Positions 24,563 through 37,864 of a stretch of 64,000 nucleotides of DNA are shown here, piece after piece. This DNA is from Campylorhamphus procurvoides (lineage: Eukaryota > Chordata > Aves > Passeriformes > Dendrocolaptidae): contig WBMV01008396.1 of assembly GCA_013396655.1 (NCBI GenBank), positions 1,411,150 to 1,475,149 of the forward strand, read 5' to 3'. The notes under the pieces were generated by a model, which searched no databases, had not been told where the DNA came from, and saw nothing but the letters and a program-made list of their open reading frames with translations. The position numbers and the translations under genes were made by a program. Numbering within the stretch: position 1 is the first letter of the stretch; each line of letters starts with the position of its first letter.

Positions 24563-26490
24563 TTTAATCCATCAGTGTTTCTGTAAATTCACAAAATGCA
24601 CAAAATTACACTTCCCAGACTTAATAGTTTAAGCTGTTTGACATGAGACATCTTCTTCATGTAGTATGCCCTCACCTACCTGCACTTCCCCTTAGAGTCT
24701 TTTTCAAGCCTGTACAGAACATTTGGATCAATGCTGCCTTTCATACCTGCACATCTGAGTTGTGTCAGAGTCGGGTGACTCTCCCCTCTGGTGCAGTATA
24801 AAGAGGCTAGATCAAATTAAAGACATTTAAGCCTAAAATTAATATCAAATATGAAAAACTGTATTGCAATGACAATGGAAAACCTAGACAGACTTCTCTT
24901 TTCTAAAAAGTTAAAGATGAGTTTGCAGCAATTGAAATCTCTGCTCTTAAACAGTCTCTGCAGCAGTTTTTTGCCTTGTAGTCAATGTCCCTTATCTGCC
25001 CTAATAAACTGCTGCACTTTGTTCCACCTTTCATGACCCTTTCAACTCTCATCCACACCCTTTCACTTCTGGAAACCCTGCCAAGCATGTATGTCTCATG
25101 AGCTCTATGGCTTTCCTTATCAATCTTCTGTATTTCATAACTTAAAACTTTTGATTATTTCCACATTTCTTCTTATTATCTGGGGGAGGTTTTATAAATA
25201 TGTATATCTATATGTATGTATTTATGGCTATGAATCACTGTGCAATGACTTAGAACAAATGTGTGCTTAAAAGACTGTAAGTGTGTGCTATCTGGAAAGG
25301 GAGTACCTGAGGAGCCAAAAACTGCAAGGAGCTATCCTAGCATAAATGGCTGGGAAATTTTGGTCCAACTCATCCAAGATTACTTAGAAATCTAGCAATA
25401 TTTGCATTATAAGCATTGTATGTGTTTAATGTTGAGTGCACACTGATATGCATAAATAAAACAAGCTAGCTACTTCATTTCATAGCCAATCTGCATAGCT
25501 TGAAATTCATATGTAAAAATAAGAATTTTACATTAGAAGTTTTCTGTTGAAAATTGGAGAATGTTCCCTACTGTGCTCTGTAACCTGAGGGTAGGAGAAC
25601 TTTAAACGAATTTGTATGCCACAAGTATGTATCCAGACCAGCAGTGTTTGATCAGGAAACTCAAATAAATTTAATTCACTTCAAAAAGGCCATTTGATTT
25701 TCATAGTTTTTACATAATCCAATGACTTGCAAAATTTTAAAGACTTAGAAAAATAGATCAGTTTGGTTAAAAAAAACAGTAGGTACAAGAATCCAAAGTC
25801 CAGTTTCAATAATGATGAATAGTAGCCTGTATGAATTTCAGAAGACACAGCTGGTAATTATTTCAGACTTTATGGAAGCAATTTTTCATATACAGACAAG
25901 CTTTTGGCAAGGCTCACTTCTCAATAAAGTGAGTTGGACTGCAGATGCCATAGGAAAATCCTAAGTTAGATGGATATTTTGCAAAGCATGAACAAGATGC
26001 AGCAAAAATTGATATGGAATGTCAGTAATGATCTCTCAATAAGTTATCAATGATGGAGCTTGATGAATAGTAAGATTTTAAGAGCAACAAGTAGTTGCAA
26101 ACTAATTTATAGGTACTGAGTCGTCCTGTTTAACAAGGTGTTTAAAGACTTATTCAAAAATAAATGAAATGCTCACCCTCAATTTTAACAGGCTCTCTGT
26201 CAGACTCCTCTCTAGGTCTTCACTTAAAAAATATGAGTAATCCCACTAATCTCAGCTAGACAGTTCTCACTGTGCCCTTAACACTATGGTTTAAATAGTC
26301 TCAGTCACATCATTTGCCTAATGATTGCCAAAACCTTATAAATGTCTTACCCCATGAAAGACCTTACTATACTTCAGGATATGTATGTCATTTTAACTAA
26401 ACTATTACCATTTAAAGTCTAATTCTGTAAAGAATGTATCTGATCTTTCTGTAAAAATCAGACTAACTTATTTTAGCTGCTATATTCAAA

Positions 26491-26535
26491 TGATATATTT
26501 AAATCTGATATATTTAAATCTGATATATTTAAATA
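26491..26535. repeat. 15-bp AT-rich tandem repeat, three copies
   Basis: The unit TGATATATTTAAATC starts at 26491, 26506 and 26521; the last copy ends AAATAG-like. The core is nearly self-complementary. Confidence 0.9.
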
Positions 26536-29500
26536 GATATAAATGCTCTATATCATTTAAGCACTGAGGAAGAGAACAAATTATTTTTGTCTTCCATGCA
26601 ATTCTAATTGAGGGATAGCTGGTGAGCTTAACCCATTCTGTTGTTCATCTCCCTTCACCTGTCTGAACTACTGATCCTCTTTTGAAGCAAGCCCTGAACT
26701 GCTGGAGTTTACTGCCAGGCATGATAAGTCAAACGATCAGAGACCATTTTACTAGCAGATGTCCATGCAGAGATGATAGAGTTTAGTCAAAAGCGGTAAT
26801 TTTACCCAGCATTTCCATGCAAATCATGTTGGAAACAGTTTCATATAACCACTTTTTTATCATCAGTGAAGGTATCTGTTTCCTTCTGCAGACAGCTACA
26901 TAGGAAATCCGAACAATCCTAACTACCATTACACTAGTACTAACTTTTGTAAACAAGCATATATACTCTGTCATTACCATGGACAATAAAGTATTATTTT
27001 GTCAGAAAAAGATGTTGTGTCAAATCTGTATTCAGTATATCCTTCCAGGAATGGAGAAAAGATGACATAGTATATGAGACCAAAATCTTGTAGTTCTTAG
27101 GCAGAACAGAATCCAGGAGTCAAGTTAGTGTTGCTGAGAACTTCAGGGATTTTAAAATATTCATCTTGGAAGAAACAACAGTGTGTGGTTTTGCTGGGAA
27201 AGAAGATACTTGATGAAAACAACAGAGAGAAGTTAAATTGCAATCTATTGAAAAGTTTAAAATATTTAACAATGTTTGTCCTACTTCCGTCATTGCCCAT
27301 GTCCTCACAGTAATTTTGACATTTGCCCCAGAGCAGTTCCTTTGCTGATCCTAACAGAAATTATTCTGGTGCTCAGCTGGAGAAAAAGTACAAATATTCA
27401 GCCATCAGCTAGTGGCATACAGTTAGATTTAAGTCCAGAACTAACAACTAGGTGCTCTAGTCATTGTATATCACAGAATATAAAAATTTAGCAAGTACCC
27501 TTGAATGAGAACCCATACCCTGGACTGACTGATTCGCTCTGTCCATGCTAGCTAGTCAGGGTTTCAAACAAGCAATTCAAAAACCAGAACCAAGTAAACC
27601 TGCCTCCACTGTCAACACTAATTTGCCTCAAACACTGTTTTTGTGGGTATTTCTGTGAGATGCAAAAATTTGTGTTAAACTGCTCAACCTTTCTAACCTA
27701 CCCACAGAATATCTTGTAGGACTTCTGCTACACTGCGTTATGTGACAAATCATACTAACTTTATGTTCTACATTGCACACAGGTGTACTCCCTTTCTCCT
27801 TTTTTGTCCCTTTATGTGAGTCAAACACAAGCAGCTCTTCCTCAGGAAGAGATCTAAATGCCTTACAGATATCACCAGGAGAGAGGATGGCTTCCAACGA
27901 TGTCAGAACCATCATATGAGGGACTGGAGATTTGCAGAGCCTGTCCTAAGCCCACGGTCCCACAGCACAGAACTAAGGTCCAAGACCAAAAATAGAGACA
28001 TTTGCTTTCGTTCTCTGGCAAATGATGAGCTGTGCGTTCCTGTCTCTAACAATTACCTCCAGATGACCAGTGAGCTGGCAAGCTGCAGGCTGTTGGAGCC
28101 ATTATCAAAGTTTTTTCCTTAAGGGTTTTGAGGACAAAAATGTACCTCAAATGATAACTGTCTTTCAGAAAATGGGATTGCTTGTGGTAGGTCTGCATAT
28201 TCCTAAGGTCACCATATTTATTGTGCATGCTGAGGAAAAAATGCACTGTGACTGCTCAGCAGACCCAGTGGTTTCCAAAAACAATAGATGAGTGCAAAAG
28301 TATGACACAACAATTCTGTACATATACAGCACATGTTGCATTTCCCACTCATAATGGATTAATTATATACACACAGCAAAGCAGTATTAGTACTTGTGCA
28401 TCACAGGCAGCCCATGTGCATATGGTAAATTTAGTGCTTGAAAATGTACTCTGCCTTTGCAAAATGTCTTCTACATATGTATAAGTAATATGATGGGAGA
28501 AGTATAATAGGTAGCAAGGAAGCCAAAGAATATAACTGAGCAAATGACACTACAGAAACAAATAACCTAGCTTGTCACTGGGTCCCCAAAACTATATCCA
28601 AGAAGTGAAGTTATGTGGCTGAATTAAATGTGCTCATAGTTTTCATGTTGTCTGCTTTTTGTAGGCTGCCTTTAGTTAACACTTGCAGTGGCCAAGCACA
28701 AGCTGTTTGGTACAGTGAGTAAAGTGCAGGGTGGATTTTTGACATTATAATTCCTACGCTTAAGCAAAGCAAAACCCTCTTCCCTTAGAGTCACATTGGT
28801 AGGGATGGAAAGACACAACTGCCTTTATGTTGGGGAACTCCTCTTTCTTGCTGCGATTTCTGAAACTAAATCTGAATAACATGGGACAATCCAGAAAATT
28901 CACATACTTGCAGAGACAGTAGAAAGCCAGCCTGGAAGAGCTGATGGCAAGCAAGAGCTCTCTGCACCACTATATGCAAACAAACACTGTCCTCCTTCTA
29001 AAACAATGTCTCCAAACCAAAGGACTTTCTCCCTGTGCATTTTTGAAGCATTAGCAAATGAATCTAGACATTTGGGTTGCTTTAGTCAATATGCTCAACT
29101 GGAGACTACTTCTCTCTTCAGTTCAGGGCCCCAGGGTCAAGAAGAAAAGGAATGGCTCAAATATCTTACTGATTTGACATTCATATGGGTTGTACATTAT
29201 GCCAGAATTTTTTTTTTTACAGATATAGGTTTTTCAAACTCCTATGTTATTTTCAAGCTGACTTTCTATAGGTTTTAGACACATGATATACTTTTATCTC
29301 ATCTAATAGATCAAAGCATCAGCTCTGTTCAGAGGAAAACTTCCCTTGAAGTATTAGAAATATCTGATGGGATTTTGTTATAAGTTCATTGTGGCTGGAA
29401 GGAGAGTTGTTGCAATCTTATTGTGATACACAATACTCCCTGCAACACTCCATAAAAAATCTTCCAATAAGAAACCAAATATTTTTCTTTATGCAATCTC

Positions 29501-29998
29501 AATGCTTAGTACCTTGTTGGCAACCACCTTACAGACCTCTGCCTAGTAGGGCATGCTCATTACTAGCACCCTTGTGTTATAGCCAGGCTATGTGAGGTCT
29601 TTAGCACGCTTCCTGAACTATCTGCCAGGAAAGCTGCCTTTGGATGGCTGATCATGACAGCAACTGTCAACAACCTTGTGACTTGGTCATCAAAAGCCTT
29701 TACATACTTCCTATCCCTCACTTCCACACATTAAAAATATCTCCAGATTGGTAAAGAGATAAGGATTTAAATACTGTGTGATAGAGGGAAATATCTGTTT
29801 CTGAAAAGTAATGGCACTGGGACAGAGGAGCTGGGAGTGACAGTCATTATACCAAAATTTAGGATATCACACTGCGCTTATTCTAATAAATACCATAAGG
29901 AATAGAAATAATAAAGCCTTTTGCTCAAAGGTATGAGCCCAAAAATTATACACATGTACACGGGAAAAAAATTGTTTGAACATTTCAAAATGTTTTAT

Positions 29999-30084
29999 TG
30001 GTGGACTTGGCAGTGCTAGGTTAACAGTTGGACTTGATGACCTTAGAGATCTTTTCCAACCTAAGTAATTCTATGATTCTATGA
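29999..30084 (+). mobile_element. CR1 LINE, very short 3' end
   Basis: GACTTGGCAGTGCTAGGTTA, then GGACTTGATGACCTTAGAGA, and the terminal ATTCTATGATTCTATG repeat are the last ~85 bases of CR1 in sense orientation. This is a typical 5'-truncated insertion. Confidence 0.92.
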
Positions 30085-33000
30085 AGGTTTCCACATTGCT
30101 TCTCTCAATAGATTGTTCAACTAGGGATCAACTTTGCTGTGACTCCTCTGCAGTTCTTAATGAGTACAAATGCTAGAAAGTTCTTTATCATCTTCTTGTT
30201 GGTATCAACCTCTTCTGTCTAAATACAGAACAAGAATAGTGATTGAGAAATTCTGTCCTTTGAGCCTTATCATTAACTAGAATTACCTTTATTAAGGGCT
30301 TTTTTAATTCTTCAAATCTTTCTCTTCTTTCTTTTTGGTCCTGTAAGCCATTGGTTGTTTTTTTACTTTTTGGGGTTTTTTCCTGAAATCCTGTTTCGTG
30401 AAGCCAAAGCCAGAACTGTATAATGTGAAAAGCATTTGTATAGTTGTTCTGTTTTTACAGTATGTCTTTAACCACCAGCTGTTGATCAGTGGAAGAACAC
30501 TGGACTGGGCTTCATCTGAATCAAAACAACCATTTTTATGTCTGTTACATTCTTAACAATTTTGTGCATATCAAAACTACTAAACTACAATGCCTTCTGT
30601 TGATTTCCTCTCATTCTGATTGCGGTACATGGATTTATACTCAAATTTCTGTCCAACTAATTTCGTTATTGTCATAGCTGTCCTCTTTGCCACAGAAGCT
30701 AAAAGATATACATAAAGTTTTAGTTACTTTCTACAAATGTTTCCCATTTCACATAGTTCAAAGTTTTCATTGGCATCAATCTGCAAATTTACAGATGCAA
30801 GAGAAAACAAGTTAAATGAACTGTGAGTGGGAGGGACCATGTAAATCTGCTGAATCTTCATAGATCCTTTTAAGCATTCTACAATTCACCTTAGGGTAGG
30901 GAGATTAGTTACTACTTACAGTGCTACAGTTATACCAAAGACATAATCCTTGCTTCCTCTAAAATTTACCTGCTTGAACGGCATTTGATCTAGTTTTGTA
31001 TTCTAATTGCTCCTTGTCAAAACATTAAGAGCTCTCACAATTACTCGCAGTAGACTTAGCCTATTTACTTCTGACAGAACTCACAAGCATACCATTTGTA
31101 ACACACCTACAGACCCTTTTTCTTCAAAACCCATTGTTAGAAGCAGATCTGATATTGTTAGATGCAGATCTGACAGCCTTGTGATGCTTTGTGAAAGGTC
31201 TGATTATGCAATTTACACAAAACAAGTCCCAGTAAGAATGAGAGAGCAGCTTTGTATGTTCCCATTTCTATCCCATGTCTGTCCCATTTTACCTTGGCTT
31301 TCAAGTGAGATGTTTGAGCATTACTAGGTAAGAAGAGTAAGTTGGTTTGAATGCACACATGGGTTTGTTGGCTGATTGCTTTTATTTCACCTCTTTTCCC
31401 TTCAGTTTCTCTGTGAACCAACATCTGCTCTAAATATGTCACCATTCTAGAAGGCATCAAAGAGATGCCTTTTTCAACCATCAGAGGAATAAAAGGTATA
31501 GATGGGAGCAGCAGTACATTTCCCTTCTGAAATTTTTTCCACAATTTTTTTAACCTTCCAGTCTGGAATTCAAATACTTCAAGAAACCAAGACTCAGAAT
31601 CAGTTCTTCCTACAACCTGTGGGGACAGAAGACCTGTGCTAAGAGGGTGTCCTAATTGCCAGGCTATGCTCTCTGCATTAAAGATTCTCCATCCTACTTA
31701 CTGAAGCAGTGTCACTACACAGAAAAAAAAGTCATGATTCATTGGGCCAGAGTGATCTGGTCTCTGTATAAATATAAGGAATTATTTTTTCTTCCATAGT
31801 TCTTTTAGAAGGAAATGGCTGCAATCATGTTTTGCAGGAAATCTTGTCTTAGTAGGAGCTTCTGCAAACAAGACCAACAGAGGACCAAAGTGAGGATGAG
31901 TATGGATTTAATTCATAACCTGATTAATAATGTCTAGGTTATGATTAGCCCTGGATTTGAGCAAGACACTGGGATATTTGGATTGGGGAAGTCAGAGGTG
32001 CAGCTGTAATTTCAATAAAAATGGAAAAGGTTTGTATGTTTCAATGCTCTAAGGATAGGCAGCAGCTGAAAACACAATGTGGATTTTTTTTCCTTTTCCC
32101 CAGTGTTGGACTTTGGTTCACCCAAATCTCACTTCAAGACCTGGAGGACAGGACTGAAACTGCTTTATTTGGGGAATACGTTAAATTCAGATGCCTAAAT
32201 CCAGGACAGTTGTTCAGCAAGTCTCTGTCTCATATACCAGTGAAAGTTAATGGGACAAGACTCAAGATTAGAGAATACTTGACTGCATGCAGTAATCATA
32301 GCTGATAGCACTTCAGGAAATTGCAAGAAGGCAGTAAGTGTGACTCACAGCAGTTGGCCACTAGGCAGGCTGAAAGATGTGAGAGGAAAGCCATTTTGAA
32401 ATCAGTCTTGTCACTTTGAATTTTGTTCTTTCCCTTCACTAAATTAGTATGAATGATCCTTTCATGATTTTTCTGACTCATTTTTTCTTGCATGTTTTTA
32501 CTCCAGACATTATCTGTGTTATCTTTCATGCTTTTTCTGCTATTCTTGAATTTACATTCATTTATGTAGCAATATAACAACTGCTTTTTACAGTGCTGCC
32601 ACATCTTATTTTCTTTCTTAGAAAGCTGTATAATGGGCTTTTAAATTTCCATTTTAAAGCCTGCAATATTTCTAACAGAAATGAGTACAGCTCACCAGCA
32701 AAATGTCTTAGCAGCTCTTTAATAGTGACAAGGGATCCACTTCCAAAGATTGGATTTTGGTTTAGTTCCACAGAATTTGTAAACTTTTAAAGCTCTGAAT
32801 GTGTTACAACAATTCATGCTTTTAGGAGGAAAATGAACACATTTATACCACTCCCTGGATAAGCTGAAGTAATATATTGCTGGAAAATGCAAAAGCAACA
32901 CATGCTTTTACAAACATGTTTGGTCTTGCCAGCATAACTAAAATGGCATCATCCAGTTAGACTGCAAGTATACAGGGTCCAGTGACAAAAATGCAAATAA

Positions 33001-34286
33001 ACCCAATTAGGATTCCTACAGCACCAGAAGTCTAGTACTGAGTACAATTTACATCATCAGAGTCAGCCTGTGACCTGAACATTCATGCTGGCCCACTGGT
33101 GTTATGTGAGTGAAGTGCTCCATCTGCTGAATACCCCAGCAGGCACGCCAGGCGCTTCACACACCCCTTAGGGCTCCAGCATTCTTTATTAGCTGCATTT
33201 GCAAGCACAAAACCTGCAAGTGCTCTGAATCACCTGGTGTTCAGTAAAAAGGCAAAAAGAAAACAAACAAAGCCAAAAAAAAAAAACCTAAAATAGGCAC
33301 ACATGACAGGGTTGCTTGTCCTGTGTAGGGAGCTACTGCAATATTTTGCAGTTAGTAAAAGGGCACTTAGGAGCATTATCTACTGTGTGACAGATATTTT
33401 CACATTAACGATTGAAACATGATGTCAATGTGCAGTGATTTGAATATGCTTATGTGCAGGGAACTATTTTCCCACCGGAGGTCATTGTACTGTCCAGCAC
33501 ACGAGGTGTGCAACAAGCAAAAATCTGGCCAGTACTTGAGCTTCACAGAAGTTCAGGAGGCTGCCTCCTCAAAATTTCTTTCTTTTTCTTTTATAGTTCT
33601 TTGTGTTTAGATGTGACATATATTTCAAGGTAGATCACTTGTCCTGGTTTGTTCTGAGATTTTTATTTCTACATTAACAATTTCTGAACTAGCAATTTTT
33701 TCCCTTTGTCACATCAGGTGACATTGTCCCTACATTGACCCTACATTGTCCCCTTTGGACTAGTCTTGGTTACCTTGCAAACACTCTCATTTGGTCTGGG
33801 TAGAAGAAGAAGAAGACCTTTTCATCTTTGCAGTGTAAACTGTTTCTCCCATTCGAAAAAAAATAAACTATCTTTCCAAATATATAACTGCAGCATCAAA
33901 CACTTAAGAAAATAATTGTTTTCATTACAGTCAAAACTGTGTTAAACTAACAATATTTCATAAAGGAAATAAAATACATGTTTTATCTTTTGTGGTCATA
34001 TTGAGGCTTGGGAAATATGACCTACTTAATAAGGCCAGAACTGCCAAATGCCAGCTGGTTATTCAAGATTTCTAAGGTTTTTTATTTGTTAAATACTAGG
34101 TGACACCTAAAACATGTGCTGAGCAAGTAGTTGACACTGCTGAAGGCTCGCTTTTCTAGCTTATGAGAAAGAATTGTGACTTTGAAAATAATCAGTGTAT
34201 TTTTTCTCATAGACCTAGGTAAAGTAGAGTTTATGTTCAAAAAATCCTTCCTGTGGTTGTATTTACCTTTAGTTGCATTTAACTTT
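30085..34286. other. Intergenic DNA between two CR1 copies, no gene seen
   Basis: Short open frames on both strands overlap one another (for example around 31000-31550) and match nothing I recognise. No RNA gene or further repeat is evident. Confidence 0.55.
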
Positions 34287-34579
34287 AGTTTTAAACTAAA
34301 AGACGAGAGATTTAGATTAGATGTTAGGAAGAAATTTACTCAGAGGGTGGTGAGGCACTGGAATAGGTTGCTATAAGCAGTTGTAGATGCCCCATTCCTT
34401 GAAGCGTTCAAGGCCACGTTGGATGGAGCTCTGAGTAACTTGGTCTAGTGGGTAGCATCCCTGCCCATGACTGTGGGGAAGAAGGCAGGGAGATGCAACA
34501 GGGAGGGGCAGTTGAAACTAGATGATCTTAAAGGTCCCTTCCAGCCCAAGCTACTTGATGATTCCATGATTCTGTGATT
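34287..34579 (+). mobile_element. CR1 LINE: ORF2 C-terminus plus complete 3' end
   Basis: Sense-strand translation from 34291 gives [20 protein letters not shown] followed by HWNRLL, the C-terminal motif of CR1 ORF2, then a stop at 34374. The 3' untranslated part follows, with GTCCCTTCCAGCCCAAGCTA and terminal repeats ending CATGATTCTGTGATT at 34579. It is 5'-truncated. The open frame crossing this region belongs to the element. Confidence 0.95.
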
Positions 34580-37500
34580 TCTCTCTGTTTCCTTTGATTT
34601 TCCCTTTGAATTCCCTTTCCACACAAAACAGACCTCGAATAGGTATTCTGTCCTTTGATAACTTAGAGGGAGCAGAAATCACAGGATGTCAGATAACATC
34701 CAAGATAAAGGACCCACATACAAGTCAGAAAGATTGAAAGAACAGGATCAGGAAAACTGCAGTAAAAGGCACAATAAATCAGATATAGGGAGAAGGAACT
34801 GCAGAACAACCTGGCTGAAAATCTGGGACTCACACTTTTCTCCCACACCACAGATTGCACTTTACCCCCTTTTTCCCTCATCCAGACGTTACCAGCTTCC
34901 AACAGGCTTGAACTCCTCTCTCGTCTGTCTGTACATCCCAAGACTCTGCAAGCTGTCACTTCCAAATGGTTTAGCAGGATAACCAGCAGGCTTTTTCATC
35001 CCCACCAGAGAGTTCATTTGGGTAGCCAGCTGGTCTGTCTTCCTAGTTAGACTTCAAAAGAGGGTGGCAATTTCAGAAATGTTTTGCAACAAGGGAAATA
35101 TTTGTACATCATTTGTCTATCCTAAAAGTGATTTTCCTTCTCTATATTATCCTTTTAGATTAAGCAGCAAGATCCAAATAGCTGTATTGCCTCTTGATAC
35201 TGACACATAATTATTCTGGGGCTAAATAAACCCCGGAATACATCACAGTATAGTGAATTCACCACAGTGAAAGAACATGTTGGAATTTACTAAAAACTTT
35301 ACTTGGAGAGCAGTAGTCCAAAACTGAAGGAGACATGGCCTACATCTCAGCAGAAACCCAGACTCATTTTAAAAATTTGACTGAAGGACTCCTGTGGATC
35401 ACTGTGGTCTGCTTGGTAGATCTGTAACATCTCATGACTACTAGACATGATGATGTCGCTGCTTCCTGAGTTCCTAAACCAGGTAGAGAACAAGACCTAA
35501 GTGTCTCAGCTCACAGGTGTTATTAAAAAACTCATATTTGTATAAACTACATGGTTTTCCTGAGGGTCCTTCTCTAATGCTAGCATGACCCAGGAATTCT
35601 TCTTGTCTCCCCATTAAGTTTTGGTTTGAATCAGATTCTTACTTGGAGGAAGACACTAAAAAAAAAAAAACCTACAAATAAAATCCTAGTAACAGAAACT
35701 AAACCAAGAATACGTGAGCTATCGGGCACCAAAGTGTCTGTATGCTGTTGTGCCTCTGCTGTGGGGAATGTAGTCATGACCTGATTGTTGTGAAGCCATA
35801 AATTTTTCATGAAACAAAGATTTGTAGGAAAAATAATAGTCCATTGATTCAGCTTGGGGGTAAAAAAAACCCCCCACACAACTGAAAACAAAACAAGGCA
35901 GAGAAGTATTTGGATATGCAAGCTTTCCTTCAGATTTGAACATCCTTTCTTTATTTCAGTATAATTTTGTCATATCCAGTAAGCATCCTCAGGGAAAGCC
36001 TGCAGTAAACATGAGAACCACAATCCCAACACTGCATTCCTCAAAGTTCACTGGGTTTGATCACAGCGCTATTAAAGTCAAATCACCACACAACAAATGA
36101 ATGGAACTAATTCTCACCTTGTGCAATAGTGGTACAGCTGTATTCTCCACTTTACAGTAAAGATTGCTGTCCTTCCTGGATCTATATACCTCAGATAAAA
36201 ACTTCAGGAGGCCAAGACCTACTCAATGCCACATGCTTCAGAGGGAGCATGATCTGGACACACTACACTGGAAACCATGGCTCCATGCTGTATTAGAGGT
36301 GTCCTACCACACCTCTGACAAGCTGTATTCTTAATATGGATTCATTATATTCTGAAGAAATGCAGATGTCTTCTATAACCAGTATAACTGAGACTGTCTA
36401 TGTTGTAACTGAGACAGCACACAGGTGGATGGAAATTAGTATTACTGATGCTATTTGTCTACTTTAGTTGTTTGGAAGGGGTAAAATGGAGAGTACAAGC
36501 ATGACATGAAAAAAATGCTTCACCGCAGTGATGAGAAAGCTTCTGAGGAACAGTGAGTGTGATTCAATTTAAGGTTAAAACACTTAAGATTATGTTACCA
36601 CATTTAGATATCCATGCGTGATTCAGGCACCTAAACTCACATCGTGATCTGCAAATAAATGATCAACAACATTTAACAGCAATCAGGAAGAAATACAATT
36701 GACCAGCTACTAAGAATCTTATCTTGAGATTAGACCCCACACAATGAGTTCAGGAAAAAATGGGGTTTCTTGATAGTGATAAAAAGCTGGTCTCCATTTA
36801 CATAATATCTCCAGGGACCAGGACCTCACAGCAGTGCAAATGCAACAGTAATCACTGTTCCTGAGAAAATATAGAGTACTCTTTGCCTCACTGATGAAAG
36901 TCCTATGACAGGAGCAGAAAAAGATGCATGGTGTTTTCTATGGGTATCTGAAAATATGGCAAAATTCCCAAAAAACAGAGATGCTCTGGGCAGAGACAGC
37001 ATTGCATAGACATGTGTGCCATGGAGCAGAGGGTCCCCAGGGATGCTCTTCAGGCAAGAGGCCCTGCACAGCCTTGAAGACCAGCCCCTATCTCAAGTAA
37101 CATAAGGCATGGAACCTGCTACAAATCCCATAGAAATCAATGATAATACTTTCATTTTCATGGCTTTGACATGCCATTACTGTCATTGTCCTACTCCTGC
37201 ACACTTCATCTGGCCTTATCGCTGCATCAGCTGCATCCACCCACTGATGTCTCCCAGGAAAAACAAGGTTACATGAATTTGCAGGCTCAAACTTTGTGCA
37301 AGAAACTCAGATATTTAATATGCAGCTTGCAGTCATTGCTCCCAGCTCCAAGAGCCATCTGGAGAAAAGTTTTGAAGCTCACTGAGACACTGAAGAAGTA
37401 GACCTGATTGAGAAATGATGTTCAACAGCTGCCAAAGGGAAGGGGGATTGGAGCTGAAAGTTTTCTCCGATGGCTCCCACATTGCCCCACAGTGCTACTA

Positions 37501-37850
37501 GCAAGTAAATATATGTCAGAACCTACTGATCGTGCCCAGTTTGCATTTCATAAATTAAAATGTATCAGCTGTTTCTTAACATTTTATTTTCAGTCTTCTT
37601 TCGGTCATAATTTGGCCTAAGGACTACATCTGTGATGAATTCCTTGTAACAGGACCTTGCCATTTGGAGTACAGTTGTCATCAAAATATTCTAGTGTGCT
37701 CACACAGGCTGAGAGAAATATATTTTTAAAAATATTCTATCACTCAAAAATTAGCTTTAAAAAATCAGTATTGCTTGTTGAGTTGAAAAATAGTCTGTAT
37801 TGAAATTCAATTTCTGCATTGCTCTGATTAGAAATGTCCATGTGTCTGAG

Positions 37851-37864
37851 TATATATATATATA
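37851..37864. repeat. (TA)7 dinucleotide repeat
   Basis: Seven TA units within an AT-rich stretch. Confidence 0.9.

Larger units (their letters stand above)
22496..29998. other. AT-rich intergenic DNA, no gene seen
   Basis: Contains TATA/TGTA-rich low-complexity stretches (around 23700-23750 and 25195-25230), the (GAT)7 and the 15-bp triple repeat. Open frames up to about 95 codons lack any family signature. Confidence 0.6.

Noticed and set aside
34176..34376. 66-codon open frame with a clear protein match
   Set aside because: The match is to the C-terminus of CR1 ORF2, so it is transposon, not a host gene.
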